A stretch of 37,285 nt of DNA. Source: Phellopilus nigrolimitatus (taxonomy: Eukaryota; Basidiomycota; Agaricomycetes; Hymenochaetales; Hymenochaetaceae). Below, one piece after another: positions 1 through 10,163 of the stretch. A program made the translations under genes and the position numbers. Where the stretch lies: the NCBI GenBank assembly GCA_021029095.1, contig JAJOHG010000248.1, positions 1 through 37,285 of the forward strand, written 5' to 3'. The notes beneath the pieces are model-generated. The model was not told where the DNA came from. It made no database searches and worked only from the letters and a program-made list of their open reading frames with translations. Numbering within the stretch: position 1 is the first letter of the stretch; every line of letters starts with the position of its first letter.

Positions 1-176
1 TGAGGTTTTTTCTTTGACTTACTGGATTCCGTAGATTTGTTTCTTGGCAATGACGACAGACGAACTTCGGGTTGTTTTCTTACGACAGGGGCCTCGTCCT
101 CATCATCAGAGATAGAAATGACCTCGGGCTGCTGGACTCGCATGGGAGCGCGGGAAGCTCTGTCTTTGTTGGCCAT
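1..176 (-). CDS. N-terminal exon of an unidentified acidic protein (partial)
   Basis: An ATG at 176 opens a minus-strand frame that runs to the left edge of the window. The visible residues are basic at first (MANKDRASRAPMRVQQPEV), then an acidic patch (ISISDDEDEAP), then a basic Ser/Lys-rich stretch. A GTAAGT donor sits at positions 22-17, so the first exon probably ends at 23 and the rest lies outside the window. SDDEDE-type patches are common in nuclear proteins and cyclin N-termini, but nothing here identifies a family. The start is well placed because the frame is closed upstream. Confidence 0.5.
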   Translation of the reverse strand, partial: MANKDRASRAPMRVQQPEVISISDDEDEAPVVRKQPEVRLSSLPRNKSTESSKSKKKP

Positions 177-1347
177 AGAATTTATTGTGTTTATTAGCGA
201 GCTGGAATTCCCACTCGCCCGAGCAGTAGCGCCTCGGTGCGGATTCTGCGCCGGGCCTACTCCGCTGCTACAGCCCCTGCATTTCCATACAGACAAGCCC
301 TTCCCGGGTTTATTCTTTTTACTCGCACGAATGAGTGAGATGAGGAGCGCATCGTCTATTGGCGGTCTGCAGCAGCCTATAAATATTGCTCAAAGTTCAA
401 TTTGGAACTGAGTATGTGGATGGCTAGCAGTACTCGCGATGGTGATATCCCCGCTTGCAGACGCAGCACGTCATGAGGTAGTTCAATGGACTTGAGTCTG
501 AGTGAGAACATATCGTACAAGCAGGGAGATGCCCCGTCTCCATCGAAGTCTACTAGCTAGACTTTTGCCAGATTTCAAGCTGACAGTTGAAGGAGATCAA
601 CATGTCGATCGCGTCCGAAATGTTTCCCTCGAAATCAGCACTTATTCAGGGCCGGTCTATACGCGTTCACATACTGTTTCAACCCATTTTCTTGATCTAC
701 CATTGCAGAATATTCTTGTCTCCTTAGCTGAATATCGTATCCATTCCTTCTCATTCTTTTCGCTTTTATGTTCCATACTCTTCTATCCCAATTCTGCCAG
801 TGTGAGCGTCCGAGTGCGAGGGAATCGTAGCAGAGAAATTATGAACCGAGCATTGTCCGTCGTCGAGACGCAGCCGGACGGCTCACGAGCCTGTCCCTCC
901 GAGGCCTCATTCCAGAGCCAGAAGGCCGATAGGAACTCCAGTTGAGGCGACGCAATACCTGCTGTTCCAAGGTGTGTTCCGAGGTGCTTCTGTAAGGTTT
1001 CACGATCCTGAGCCTGGCGAACTCTTTAAGTTTGCTTTCGCTAAACGTGACTGTTTGGATATGCCATCAACATGTAGACCTTGCTAGTAAATACAAAAGA
1101 ACACCGCTGAGAGCAGTAACAGAGATTGCCTTCAATGTTATGCGGCAGGTATTTACCAGTGCGAAATCTGCAGAGAAATTAAAAATTAACGATCGCTGGT
1201 AACTCTTTGCACTACGAAAATATTGTTTTGCTCCACAACTATTTTCACTCAATGCTTTTGGTCATAGAAGAAGAGCAATGAGATTTCGTAATGAAGAGTG
1301 AAGGTAACAGACTTACATGGAAATGAAATTGGAACCTCTCACCCACA
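177..1347. other. Intergenic region with an uncertain coding-like stretch
   Basis: This is the 5' flank of the left-edge gene and the 3' flank of the SAM37 gene. One plus-strand frame, about 845-1086, reads like protein in its second half (for example ATQYLLFQGVFRG and VRFHDPEPGELFKF) and ends at TAG 1084-1086. It has no ATG, and I could not connect it to an upstream exon with agreeing phases. I do not call a gene here. Confidence 0.3.
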
Positions 1348-2802
1348 TCATGACGCCTCATCTTCCTCATCTTCCTCTCCTTCCTCTTCGCCTTCCTCTT
1401 CCTCATTAACATGGACAAACTGCTCCTCTTCATCCGGATCCTCCTTTCTCAAGATTACAATCCGCAGGCCCGTCGCCCATACCCACCCTACGACACCCAA
1501 CAACGAAAGCCCATACCATGCCCAGCGCATCCGAGCGAACTCCTCGTCCGCCTTCGACTTTGGTCTTGCCACACTTTTCGATCCTGCAGTGCGTCGCGGA
1601 AAGGGAAGCACGAGAGAGGATGCGAGCTGCGCGAAGCCCACGGCCGGGGCGGCGCGCACGCGCAGCGGGTCCGGCACTTGCACAGGACGTGACTGCACGT
1701 CAACAAGGTCGAATGTGGAAGAAGGGAGGCTCGCTGAAGGTGATGAAGAAACCGACTGCGTCTGGGAAATGGGAGAGAGCGTGCGTGTGTGCATGCGTCG
1801 GGCATGCGCATGAAGCGTCGGGAAGGAGTCTGCGACGAGCGCGCGGAGAAGGTCATTTGGAAGCGGTGGGTAGGTGAGAATGAGGATGTGTGCTGCTACG
1901 AGGACGTCGAGGGTAGAAGGGCGGTCGTGGAAGAAAAAGAGCTTGTCGCCAAGTAGGCCCGAGAGGAGGTTGAGCGTCGTGCGCGCCTTGTCGAGAACCT
2001 ACTCGGTACAGCTCAATAAAGTCCCATTTCCCGCCATACAAGGTCATACCTTCTCCTTTCCGAATGCCTCGCTGACGGCGCTTTGGTTCGCGACGCCAGT
2101 CCGTTTGCGCTTTTCCTCTTCCACCTCCTCCGCGTGGATGGACCATAGCCCCGCCGCTTCGAGGCGCGGCTTGTACGAGTCACGCAGGCGGTCAGGCAAG
2201 TAGTAGCGCTGGGGTGCAGAGAAAAGCTCAGCGAGTATCGGACGTGCATATTCGTAGTAGTTATGTCGAAGCGTATAGAACGAACAAGCCTGAACCGAGC
2301 ATATTCAGCAGCGAACTGACTGGCAGCCAGACCTTGGACAGAACTCACCACAAGGTCACCTAAATTCGCTGAAACATATGCCAACCATGCCGTCTGCTGC
2401 GCTCTTTCCTGAGGGTTTAAGGACGCAGAAAGGTCAGTGGGTCCAGCGTCGTCGCCGCTCCTCTCTTCGAGTTCGTCTTCGACGGCGGTTTCTGTCGGCC
2501 CACGCAGTCCGGCGATGTATTTAACAATGGACGGAAACGACGCAACGCATGCGAGACCATGTGTGATGTACGGAAGCTGACCTGTAGCGAGTTAGAATGA
2601 GGGAATAAATACCTTTAGGAAACAGGTGCACACCGTTGGGCGACAAATCAGGGTCAGTGCACTCCTCGAGAACGAATTTGCCGGGTATGGTTAGCTGCGC
2701 GTACAGGATAGTCGCCAGACATTCAGGTGTAAAAGTGGGCAAGTCCCATCTACTCGGCCAGACGTGTAGGACGAGCTCGTGGTCGGACGTCAAGCCGCTC
2801 AT
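1348..2802 (-). CDS. SAM37: SAM37/metaxin-type mitochondrial outer-membrane protein
   Basis: Model: exons 2802-2634, 2581-2349, 2289-2050 and 1998-1348, giving 430 residues with all phases agreeing. The N-terminus has the metaxin/Tom37 thioredoxin-like signature (ELVLHVWPSRWDLP, then SPNGQLPYI). The middle has the GST-C-like part (AWLAYVSANLGDLV, then FFFHDRPSTLDVLVAAHIL). In known systems Sam37/metaxin works with Sam50 and Sam35 to insert beta-barrel proteins into the mitochondrial outer membrane. Residues about 373-397 form one hydrophobic segment (WYGLSLLGVVGWVWATGL), which suggests a C-terminal membrane anchor. A run of Glu/Asp ends the protein. The start is the Met before SGLTSDHE; an in-frame ATG at 2877 would add 25 residues. 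Introns are 50-59 nt. Confidence 0.92.
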
Positions 2803-3103
2803 GAGAGTCGATCTGAGGAACGCGGTGCTGTCGCGACAACGTGCGTGACTTGCGACCACGCTGCTCGAATAATTCAACGCACATCATAACCACTTCCTCT
2901 GACGTCTAAACTAGAAGCTGCAAGATGCTTATCCCGAGAGCCTTCATCAAGGTATTAATTTTTCGGTTTCGGACACAATTGTAGAGAGAAAGAATCTCAA
3001 CTTGTCTATTAGGATGAGCAGCAACTTATTGATTCAAATATCGTGTCATACTAATAGTTAAAAAAGACGCTAGCGATATTGAGCAAAGGCTGAAGCAACA
3101 CGT
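2803..3103. other. SAM37 upstream region
   Basis: About 300 nt between the SAM37 start and the 3' end of the family-A remnant. It contains AT-rich blocks near 2955-3065. No gene or recognisable element is visible. It presumably carries the SAM37 promoter. Confidence 0.3.
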
Positions 3104-3493
3104 TACAAGAACAAATCCAAGATCTTCATCAACCCTCGTAATACGTAGGGCGCACTGCCCAGAAGCAGCGGATCGGCTAAATACCATTGCGGCCTCTCTG
3201 CATCGCGCAGATATTTCTGCAACTTCTCGATGTCCTCCTCGGTAGGTCGGCGGGGTGGCCTACCACGGTACGCCGAATACATAGTCAGTCGTCAATCCCG
3301 CCCATTCGTCGCCGTAAAATGATGGCGGAGAACACATACACAAAAGACTTGATCTTCGCAGCTTTTTGCGATGAAGTCGAAGAGTCAAGACGTTCGTTTT
3401 TGTCAGTGATTCATCGCGTATATCTTCGAATCCATGCATCTCTTCGAGGCCATTTTCCCTCGCAAAGTCGATCAGCCAGTGCTCGTGTATGAT
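3104..3493 (-). pseudogene. Decayed copy of local gene family A
   Basis: Translated on the minus strand, the 3' part reads YSAYRGRPPRRPTEEDIEKL, then a QWYLADPLLLGSAP motif, ending at TAA 3106-3104. This matches the C-terminus of the intact gene at 8178-8796 (YSNYRGRQRRAPSKDDIEKL, then KWYVCGG..LGTAP). An upstream block (HEHWLIDFARENG) matches DDWVKEYAKEKG of that gene. The two blocks lie in different frames, and a TGA stands in the C-terminal frame just before YSAYRGR. The order is right but the frame is broken. An unusual intron could in principle reconcile them, but I found no good splice pair. The function of the family is unknown. Confidence 0.65.
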
Positions 3494-3768
3494 CTACGTG
3501 GAATCCGCTACGTCGAGTCGACTAGGACATGAGCCAAGAATCCTAGACACAATGTGGCATACGCAAAGCACGCAAATAAATCAGACTAGATAGCGAAGAG
3601 AGCTTTGACAAAATATTGATTTGTTTCCAAATTTGCGACGTGTTGAGTCACGTGAATGTCACGTTCCTTATTTCGCCACGCGCCACTTCTGCTTTTGGAA
3701 TTGACAACTTCACTTGTCTTCATCTCAACCGACTCCTTACATTTTACTGCCTTGATTTTATCAGGAAG

Positions 3769-5151
3769 ATGGTTAAGCTTCGCCTACGACACCCAAAGGG
3801 CCTTTCGACTCTCGATGTAGACCTTGAAGGCTCATCTGTTCAAGATTTACAGCAGCAGATCCTCACAAATTCGGGCATTCTGCCTTCGCAGCAAGATCGT
3901 GAGTCCTCTCTCCCTCAAACTTGAGTACGATAATTTTTCATGGTTCTCAAAAGAAGGGCACTTATGCCTTTCCCTTAATCTGGCTTGTTGTAGTAAAGTC
4001 TGGATACCCGCCTCGTCAGCTCACTCTCATTCCGGAGCTGCCTGTCTCCAGTCTCGGTCTCGCAGCTGGAGACCAGATTATTGTGGTGCAGAAGGTTGGC
4101 TCAGGCGCTCCTGTTGCCTCATCGCCAACATCAGCTCCGAGTGTATCACAAGCACCTGCAAGGACAACTACGACTTCTGCGTCCGTCCCTACTCCCGCCC
4201 GATCATCTGTCTCTGCTCAACCTGCTAGGGCAAACATGAATCCCTCAAGTGGAGGCGGCACAGGTCCGGAATATGTGACGACAGATGCCGGGGTGTTAAT
4301 TCACCGGGTTCGTTTGCTCGGCAGTTGTAATAGTGGTGATTGTGCTCATGGATATGCTCAGATCGTGCCAGATGACAACGCATGTCTGTTTAATTCGGTA
4401 GCTCTTGTTTTCGAGCAGGACACAGGCAAGGCACAGACAATCAGAAAAAGTCAGTACAGACGTGTTAAAAGATAACCACAAACGCTGACATTTATTCTTC
4501 TCAACCACAGTCGTTGCAGAGGCGATTCGTAATGATCCCATAAATTGGACAGAGGCGATACTTGGGTACGTTTGCTCACGATATGGTTCTGTATACACCT
4601 TCCAACACTTTGGCATAGCCGCTCTCGCGAAAGCTACATCGAAACAATCCTGAAGCCGTCTTCTTGGGGTGGTGCCATCGAACTTGCTATCCTCGCCACG
4701 CACTACACAACCGAGATTGCATCAGTCGACGTAGAGACAGGCCGCATCGACCGCTTCTCCCCTGCATCCTCCAAGCCCGCTAATCGTTGTATCCTGATAT
4801 ACTCTGGCATCCATTATGACGCGGCCTCGCTAGCACCGATGGCGGATGCGCCACCAGATTTCCATCAGACGGTATTCTCTATCACCAGCGAGGACGACAC
4901 GACAGACCCGATACTTCTCGCGGCGAAGCAACTGGCCGACAAACTCAGGGCGAAAAGAGCGTTTACGAACACTGCGACGTTCGATCTGCGGTGTGAGGTG
5001 TGTGGTATTTTTTTATGCTCTTGCATATATATAAACAATGTGCTCATGCTCATCTCCACGGATAAAGATATGTAAAACGGGACTGAAAGGGGAGAAAGAG
5101 GCAAGGGCTCACGCCACGCAAACTGGACATGCGTCTTTCGGCGAGTACTGA
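3769..5151 (+). CDS. OTU1: OTU1/YOD1-type ubiquitin thioesterase
   Basis: Model: exons 3769-3898, 3994-4307, 4362-4449, 4511-4565, 4619-4997 and 5068-5151, giving 349 residues. The N-terminus (MVKLRLRHPKG...QDLKSGYPPRQL) is the UBX-like domain that in yeast Otu1 binds Cdc48/p97. A Ser/Thr/Pro/Ala linker follows. The OTU core has the catalytic Cys in PDDNACLFN (about residue 156), the WGGAIELAIL block and the His in IYSGIHYD (about residue 261). The C-terminus is a C2H2 finger, CEICKTGLKG...HATQTGH, ending in FGEY. All hallmarks of the Cdc48-associated deubiquitinase used in ER-associated degradation are intact. The last exon is needed to complete the zinc finger; reading through the fifth intron would destroy it. 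Confidence 0.95.
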
Positions 5152-6884
5152 TTTTTGTGCATCAAATTACTATGCTGTACTATGCTGTATTGGTATGTTG
5201 TTGTGAATTGTACACCGACTGTGCGCTTTTCCCTTCCACACCCAGATATCGTCGTTTCGGGACAATCTTGTGATTTGTTAAACATTCCCCGCGGCGCACG
5301 TTTTATTCTAATTTTTGTCATGCTACACTCTGAACTGATCCGCGGCGACCATGCACAATGTCACAAGGCGCTTCGTCCACTCCATGAGGGTACAGAACAC
5401 TTGCCGGTATGTCATATTTCATGTGATTTGCATCGACATTTACAAATACAACACGATAACCAGGGCTTATGGACGTTGGCACTGTTCATATATAATAATT
5501 AAACAATGCGACGACCTGAACATGCAAACACTGACAAGCTGATGCACGCGAATGGCCATCCTTCCAGTGAACCCTTAGTCTGTCGACAGACTTTACGATA
5601 ATCATAACACCATTACAACGACCATCGTCCAGACTTTTATTGCTGTGGAGAATAGGCACCCAGACAAGGACTCAACCGCAGCGTACCCTTTGCGAGGTAT
5701 TCGGGTGCCCTGCTCGCGAGCCTCGTGCTTACCGCTCACTCGTGATACCGCTACGTCCACTATCGGTCTATTCATTACTCTTCTCCGCGAACAGACATTC
5801 TCTCCAGCGGATGAGACTCTGGACTTGAAGCCTGGAGATGGCCGACCATATCTATCTACGCGCCCCAAACACTGCCATCAGCTGTTCAACTCTCTCGAAC
5901 CGATAAAAAGCATGCCGTTCCAAGAGCTATTTCGAGACCAAAACGAGGATCCGCTCCTTGTTAGCGCTTCGAAAGACCCTGCGAAGCTTTGCCTTGAATT
6001 TCAACGTCTCGAACGAGGACGGACCGGAAGCTGCATACGTTGCACTCGGACAAGCTGTTGGGATATCATGGCAAATTCTACGCGTTCGATAACGTGCTCC
6101 GCTGGATTGAGCCTTATGGACATAGCCAGCATGCAAGTCGATTGGGCACATGATCCGTGTACTTTTCAATTGTGAAAGTACGTAATCTCTTGTCGGCTCT
6201 GAACATTTTCATTCGATTATGATTTGATTTCTCGTAGGAACGGGTAAATATGACATCAGATGCGCAAATCTAGCCTTATAACTGGTATCTCGCTAGCAAG
6301 AGCACGCACGTTTATCTCATTACGGACCACCGTCCTCTTAATCACTACCCCTTTTCAAAGAAGTGCTTGCCGGTCTCGCACGTGAAATTATTTCTGAGAA
6401 CCGTTTCCGTGAGAACTTAGTTCACAGATACAATGGCGCTAAAGACACGATCAGAATACGACCATGTGCCAGTCTTTCTGCAACTGACCAACGTGCTATG
6501 AAAAAATACTTATCTCAAAGTTCGTGCTTGCTTGGAAAGCTATCGCCCTCAGGAGGTTCCAGAAGCTATGTTTGGTCCATATGCAATGATCGTTGTTCTT
6601 GACATTCTGCTCTTCTGTCTGTCCAGACAGTAATGGCGGCACGTTGGTCTGATATTTGGTTCTTGCTGCTAACGAACATTGGATTATCGAAGGAAAGCGA
6701 CGATTGAACGATGCAGGTTTTGACATTTAAAAGCTTCTTGATGCGTCCCCTGTTTTTTCGCCACGTCCCCGCTACCGCGTATATCGCAGTGCTCTGGCTC
6801 TCCTTGGGCTGAAGTATTGAGCTGACTTACTCTGAGTTCTGGTACTGCTCGCTGCTACCGCACACGCTCTATTTGAATATTACG
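5152..6884. other. Gene-poor region with an unrecognised open frame
   Basis: No gene could be supported over 1.7 kb. A plus-strand frame is open from about 5645 to 6175 (about 176 codons). It has no ATG at its start, and its products match nothing that I recognise. Parts of other frames look protein-like too (for example YHGKFYAFDNVLRW around 6055-6105 and AREIISENRFRENLVHRYNG around 6375-6435). This pattern suits either an old decayed gene or an intron-rich gene that I could not resolve. The last 150 nt are probably the promoter of the secreted-protein gene. Confidence 0.35.
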
Positions 6885-7958
6885 ATGCTCGCAGCACGTT
6901 CCTTCGCTCTCCTCTCAGGTTTCCTCTCCCTTCAGTCTGTCGTCGCGGGCCTGTTATACAAGCGCGGCACTGCGTATTTTGACCCCACCGTCGGCGGTGG
7001 TTCCTTACTTGATGACGCAGGCGGCGGATTAGGCGAGCCACTGAACGTACGCGAGCTATTCTCCTAGCGATCCTTGCAGTCGAGTCCTAAGTGGAAAGTA
7101 TAACATCATATTAAATTATATGCAGGTGATAATCTCCGGCCTGAGCTCGCCTGATGTCCTCACCGACAACGGCTTCCTAAACTTCGCTCGGTCGCTCAGC
7201 TTGTACGTTCCGCAGATAATCCGGCACGGGTGCCTCTTCCTCGCTTTGCTAATCTAAGGATATTGCTTGAGTAGCTCGACGGAATGCTTGGACATCCACC
7301 TTGGCAACCCGCAGAGCGCGAACCTCGGCGACGGAAACGGTGCGGTCAATCAGACAATGGAGCTCCGCGCGGACTATGACAACAGCAACGTTGGTTCTTG
7401 CCTTGAGAGCCTTACGGGAGGAAACCATCTTAGGTAAAAATTGCTATGAATGGTACTAACCCATGAGACTAATGATATTTGCCACTCGTAGGATGTTCAG
7501 ACAGAACGGTACCTCCGCCAACAGCGGTGCCCTCTTCCTAGCGTGAGACCATTCGTTGATATTCGGTTGATTTTGCTCACTATATCATATGATGCGCTTG
7601 TTATTCATGTAAGTGTTTCTCAAGAAGAGGACGTTTCTGAACACCACACTATCTCACCTGACGGGTATGACACAGGGCGGTGAGTTTCTATTTCCTACGT
7701 TCTTAACTGTAGAAGATTCTGACCATGATTCTTTAGGGACGCACTGGTATCCAACGCTACCGCTGGCCAGACGAACTTCGATGGTGTCACGTACTCGTCA
7801 ACGTCGGAGGACATCACAAACTTGATTGCTGCTGGTAGCGATGGCGTCAATCATGGTACGTCTGACGCAAACGATCCATTTTGGTCGGTCGTGTTTAAGC
7901 GCTTGCAGGAATTGCACAGGACGGCGTCGTCAAGCTGCTCACCGTGACGATTGTGTGA
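6885..7958 (+). CDS. Small secreted protein of a conserved basidiomycete type
   Basis: Model: exons 6885-7046, 7126-7202, 7275-7433, 7492-7542, 7614-7679, 7737-7855 and 7909-7958, giving 227 residues with every phase agreeing. The N-terminus is a typical signal peptide (hydrophobic core LLSGFLSLQSVVAG) followed by LYKRG, where KR may be a Kex2 site. The mature part has Gly/Asn-rich motifs such as GLGEPLNVIISGLSSP, ECLDIHLGNPQ, CLESLTGGNH, FRQNGTSANSGALFLAVS and GVNHGIAQDGV. It has two or more N-glycosylation sequons (NQT, NGT) and a few cysteines. From memory, proteins with this motif series are widespread and uncharacterised in agaricomycetes; I could not check this. No catalytic motif is visible. 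I read it as an extracellular or wall-associated protein of unknown function. Confidence 0.85.
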
Positions 7959-8177
7959 TTCTTATTTGGTCTTCTAAGCGTCTACCTTGAATATTTGCAC
8001 GGGATGATGAGATTTACTATTTTTGTTTCTAAAATATTTCTATTAGTGCGCTTCTTCGATCGACAATGTACTTTGGCTAAGTACATGTACATTTGCGTTC
8101 CAGCTATACATTGTTCCCACGATATCGCGTGATAGGACGTGAGCGCTCCACTCCCAATGTCTCATTGCAGCTTCACC

Positions 8178-8796
8178 ATGTCCTCTTCGAAGAACTCGGA
8201 TACGACCAAAACCCCTAGCCCGTATGATTGTTTCTGTCCACCTCGCGATCGCAGCACAGGTCTGAGGGTGCGTTTCTTGCCTACGTTCTACTGTCTACAT
8301 GTTTTCATTCCCGTGTCCAATATCCTAGGACCAAAAAGCAGCAGTCCTTTCTCTCCCCCTCAAGGCAATTCACACAGCATTTCTGCCAAAACGGAATCGT
8401 GCCTACCGGCCACCTGTCTTCTATCTAGGATACCTCGTCAATGACGATTGGGTCAAAGAATACGCAAAAGAGAAGGGCATTTACAAGACAATGTGGTTGG
8501 ACGGCAAGGAGGTCTGGAATGAATCGGAGACGAGGGACTGCGTTTTGAAGTCCATTCCGAAGGATCTCGAGATCACCTCGTTCGCGCCTTACTATTCGCA
8601 CGTTGCCTACTTTCCAAGCATGAAGTCGAAAGATGCGTGGCTGCTTACGGTCTACTCTAATTATCGCGGCCGGCAACGCCGTGCTCCTTCCAAGGACGAC
8701 ATTGAGAAGCTGCGGAAATGCTTGGGCGAGCCGGAGAAACCAAAATGGTATGTCTGCGGCGGAGTGGTTTTGGGGACCGCGCCCATATTATTATGA
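8178..8796 (+). CDS. Intact member of local gene family A, function unknown
   Basis: Exons 8178-8267 and 8329-8796 (GTGCGT donor, CCTAG acceptor) give 185 residues. An in-frame ATG at 8157 would add seven residues. The protein begins MSSSKNSDTTKTPSPYDC, then has a basic/aromatic part (LPKRNRAYRPPVFYLGYLV), the DDWVKEYAKEKG block, the DLEITSFAPYYSHVAYFP block and a C-terminal module YRGRQRRAPSKDDIEKLRK...KPKWYVCGG. I do not recognise a domain. There is no signal peptide or membrane segment. Pieces of the same protein recur at 3104-3493, 8926-9005, 9142-9200 and 10122-10416, always broken, so this appears to be the only copy here with an intact frame. It could itself be non-functional. Confidence 0.65.
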
Positions 8797-8925
8797 GGCG
8801 GGTATTTGTGAGGCCTGACGTATCAGATTTGTATTCGTGCCCTCTTGTTACTAGCATGCTTCGAGGTGATTTATTCGAATTGTTGAAATACAGCTGTTTG
8901 GTCTCTCCAGTCGAAGCTCTTCGCA

Positions 8926-9005
8926 TGCCTTCTTGCCAAAAGGTAATCGTGTCTATCAGCCACCTGTCTTCTATCTAGGATACGTCGTCGATGATACGTG
9001 GGTCT
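8926..9005 (+). pseudogene. Fragment of family A (central block)
   Basis: This stretch is a close nucleotide copy of 8382-8459. It encodes HAFLPKGNRVYQPPVFYLGY then VVDDTWV, compared with TAFLPKRNRAYRPPVFYLGY then LVNDDWV in the intact gene. Similarity stops just after the DDTWV block. No full frame can be built around it, so it is a truncated duplicate lying 130 nt downstream of the intact copy. Confidence 0.7.
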
Positions 9006-9091
9006 CCATTCATTTATCTACGTGTGCAAGGTAAAATGATAAGCATTCACTGGTTATTTGGATTACATTACATAGATCGTGGGAGTTAATG

Positions 9092-9242
9092 CATTAATTG
9101 GACATTCTCCTCCTCATCTACCTTGGCAAGTTACGTAGGCAACTTCACCGTGTCCTCTTCGAAGAACTCCGATACGGCAGACCCCAGGCCCGTACGAACA
9201 CATTAATCGGACAGTCTCCTCATCGTCTTCGCTTTTGGCAAG
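9092..9242. repeat. Direct repeat pair flanking a family A fragment
   Basis: Positions 9092-9130 and 9201-9242 are imperfect direct copies (both start cattaat and end ttggcaag). The right copy is the 3' end of the minus-strand pseudogene at 9203-10024, so the left copy is a duplicated scrap of that gene's 3' end. Between them lies the start of another family A copy. The arrangement suggests segmental duplication rather than a transposon target-site duplication, because the repeats are about 40 nt and have diverged. Confidence 0.55.
9142..9200 (+). pseudogene. 5' fragment of family A with lost start codon
   Basis: The sequence is nearly identical to 8170-8226, the start of the intact family A gene. 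The ATG of MSSSKNSD is replaced by GTG (9150-9152), and the frame gives VSSSKNSDTADPRP. It runs directly into the 3' end of the neighbouring minus-strand pseudogene, so it is a truncated remnant. Confidence 0.65.
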
Positions 9243-10024
9243 TTCCAATCTATGGCGATCTTCTCCCATGCACATAGATAGTCCTGGCTAAAAGCGACTG
9301 CCTCCCCGGCCTCGTTGTACTCGAATAGGCATTGGGCATCGTTCGAAAAAGGTACCTTCGTCACCTGTAACGGCTCCCCTGCCAACCTCTCCTTCCGATG
9401 GAAAACGTACAGACGGAAGAAGACGCCTTGGATAATAAAGGCATGAAGAAATTGGAATTTATCGACAGTCTTGAACTCGGAAAACGCATGGATGGCTTGC
9501 TTGGTTACTTGTTCCTCGGCTTTTGATATCGCTTTGTAAGCCTCCTGCCTATTACGAGGACCGCCATTGTGCTCGGCAGGGGCGACAGAGTTGGTGGGGA
9601 CAGCTATTATCTTGGCCACGAACAATGGATGATAATCATCGTCCCACCCTCAAGAATCCTATGAACTCCGGGATGCGGTAAGTGGGTCGCCCAGCCTGCC
9701 GAGCTGGTGTATCCGGAAGACCCAGAAGAATGTCTGTGTAAAATCATAGGTTACAAATTAGAATTGAACACAAGAAGAGTCACGGCTTACTTTCGTCTTC
9801 GGTAGTTCTTTCAACTCGAAATGCGGGCCGATGGTTATACGGTGCCTTCCATCCGAGAACATCTTGCTTCGGTAGTCGAGTGATTCTCGCCAAGGAGTGT
9901 GCCAGGCAGACTTGCGGTTGTTGCCTCCAAACGCTTCGCGGACGCCATGTTCAACATCTTCGAGATGAAACTGGAGGCTTAGCGCAGGCGGGCTGGGTTC
10001 ATCGAGACGATCGGGTAGAGCCAT
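9203..10024 (-). pseudogene. Unidentified gene interrupted by two in-frame stops
   Basis: Exon 1 runs from ATG 10024 to 9791 (78 codons, MALPDRLDEPSPPALSLQFH...), with a GTAAGC donor. Exon 2 starts at 9733 after an ACAG acceptor in matching phase (TFFWVFRIHQLGRLGDPL). The same frame then meets TAG at 9661-9659 and TGA six nucleotides further on. It continues unbroken for more than 145 codons (WDDDYHPLFVAKIIAVPT ... AFIIQGVFFRLYVFHRKERL ... AWEKIAIDWNLP) to TAA at 9205-9203. No intron with usable splice sites removes the stops, so I read this as one gene disabled by stops. Alternatively, the first part may end at TAG as a short protein. I do not recognise the family. Confidence 0.55.
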
Positions 10025-10093
10025 CGGGGTGACGACAAAAGCAATCGGATGGAGAACTGGGAAGCCGAAGAGCTGTTGACTTTATAGGCTCAC

Positions 10094-10163
10094 ATGCCAG
10101 CCGCACGGTGCCAGCCGCAGAGTGCCAGCCATAGAAGCAAGGAATGCGGCAAGTGGCTGGCAC
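10094..10163. repeat. Short tandem repeat plus hairpin
   Basis: Three adjacent 13-14 nt units built on tgccagccgca lie at 10094-10131. The last unit, gtgccagcca (10122-10131), forms a perfect 10-bp inverted repeat with tggctggcac at 10154-10163, leaving a 22-nt loop. The repeat lies at the junction between the upstream pseudogene and the next family A remnant. Confidence 0.6.

Noticed and set aside
502..945. 147-codon plus-strand open frame
   Set aside because: It has no ATG at its opening, and the content is Ser/Leu/Arg-rich without motifs. A different frame in the second half looks more protein-like.
2582..2633. Ultra-short 31-nt intron in SAM37
   Set aside because: A first reading used the donor at 2612. 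The donor GTGTGC at 2633 gives a normal 52-nt intron and the better SPNGQLPYI junction.
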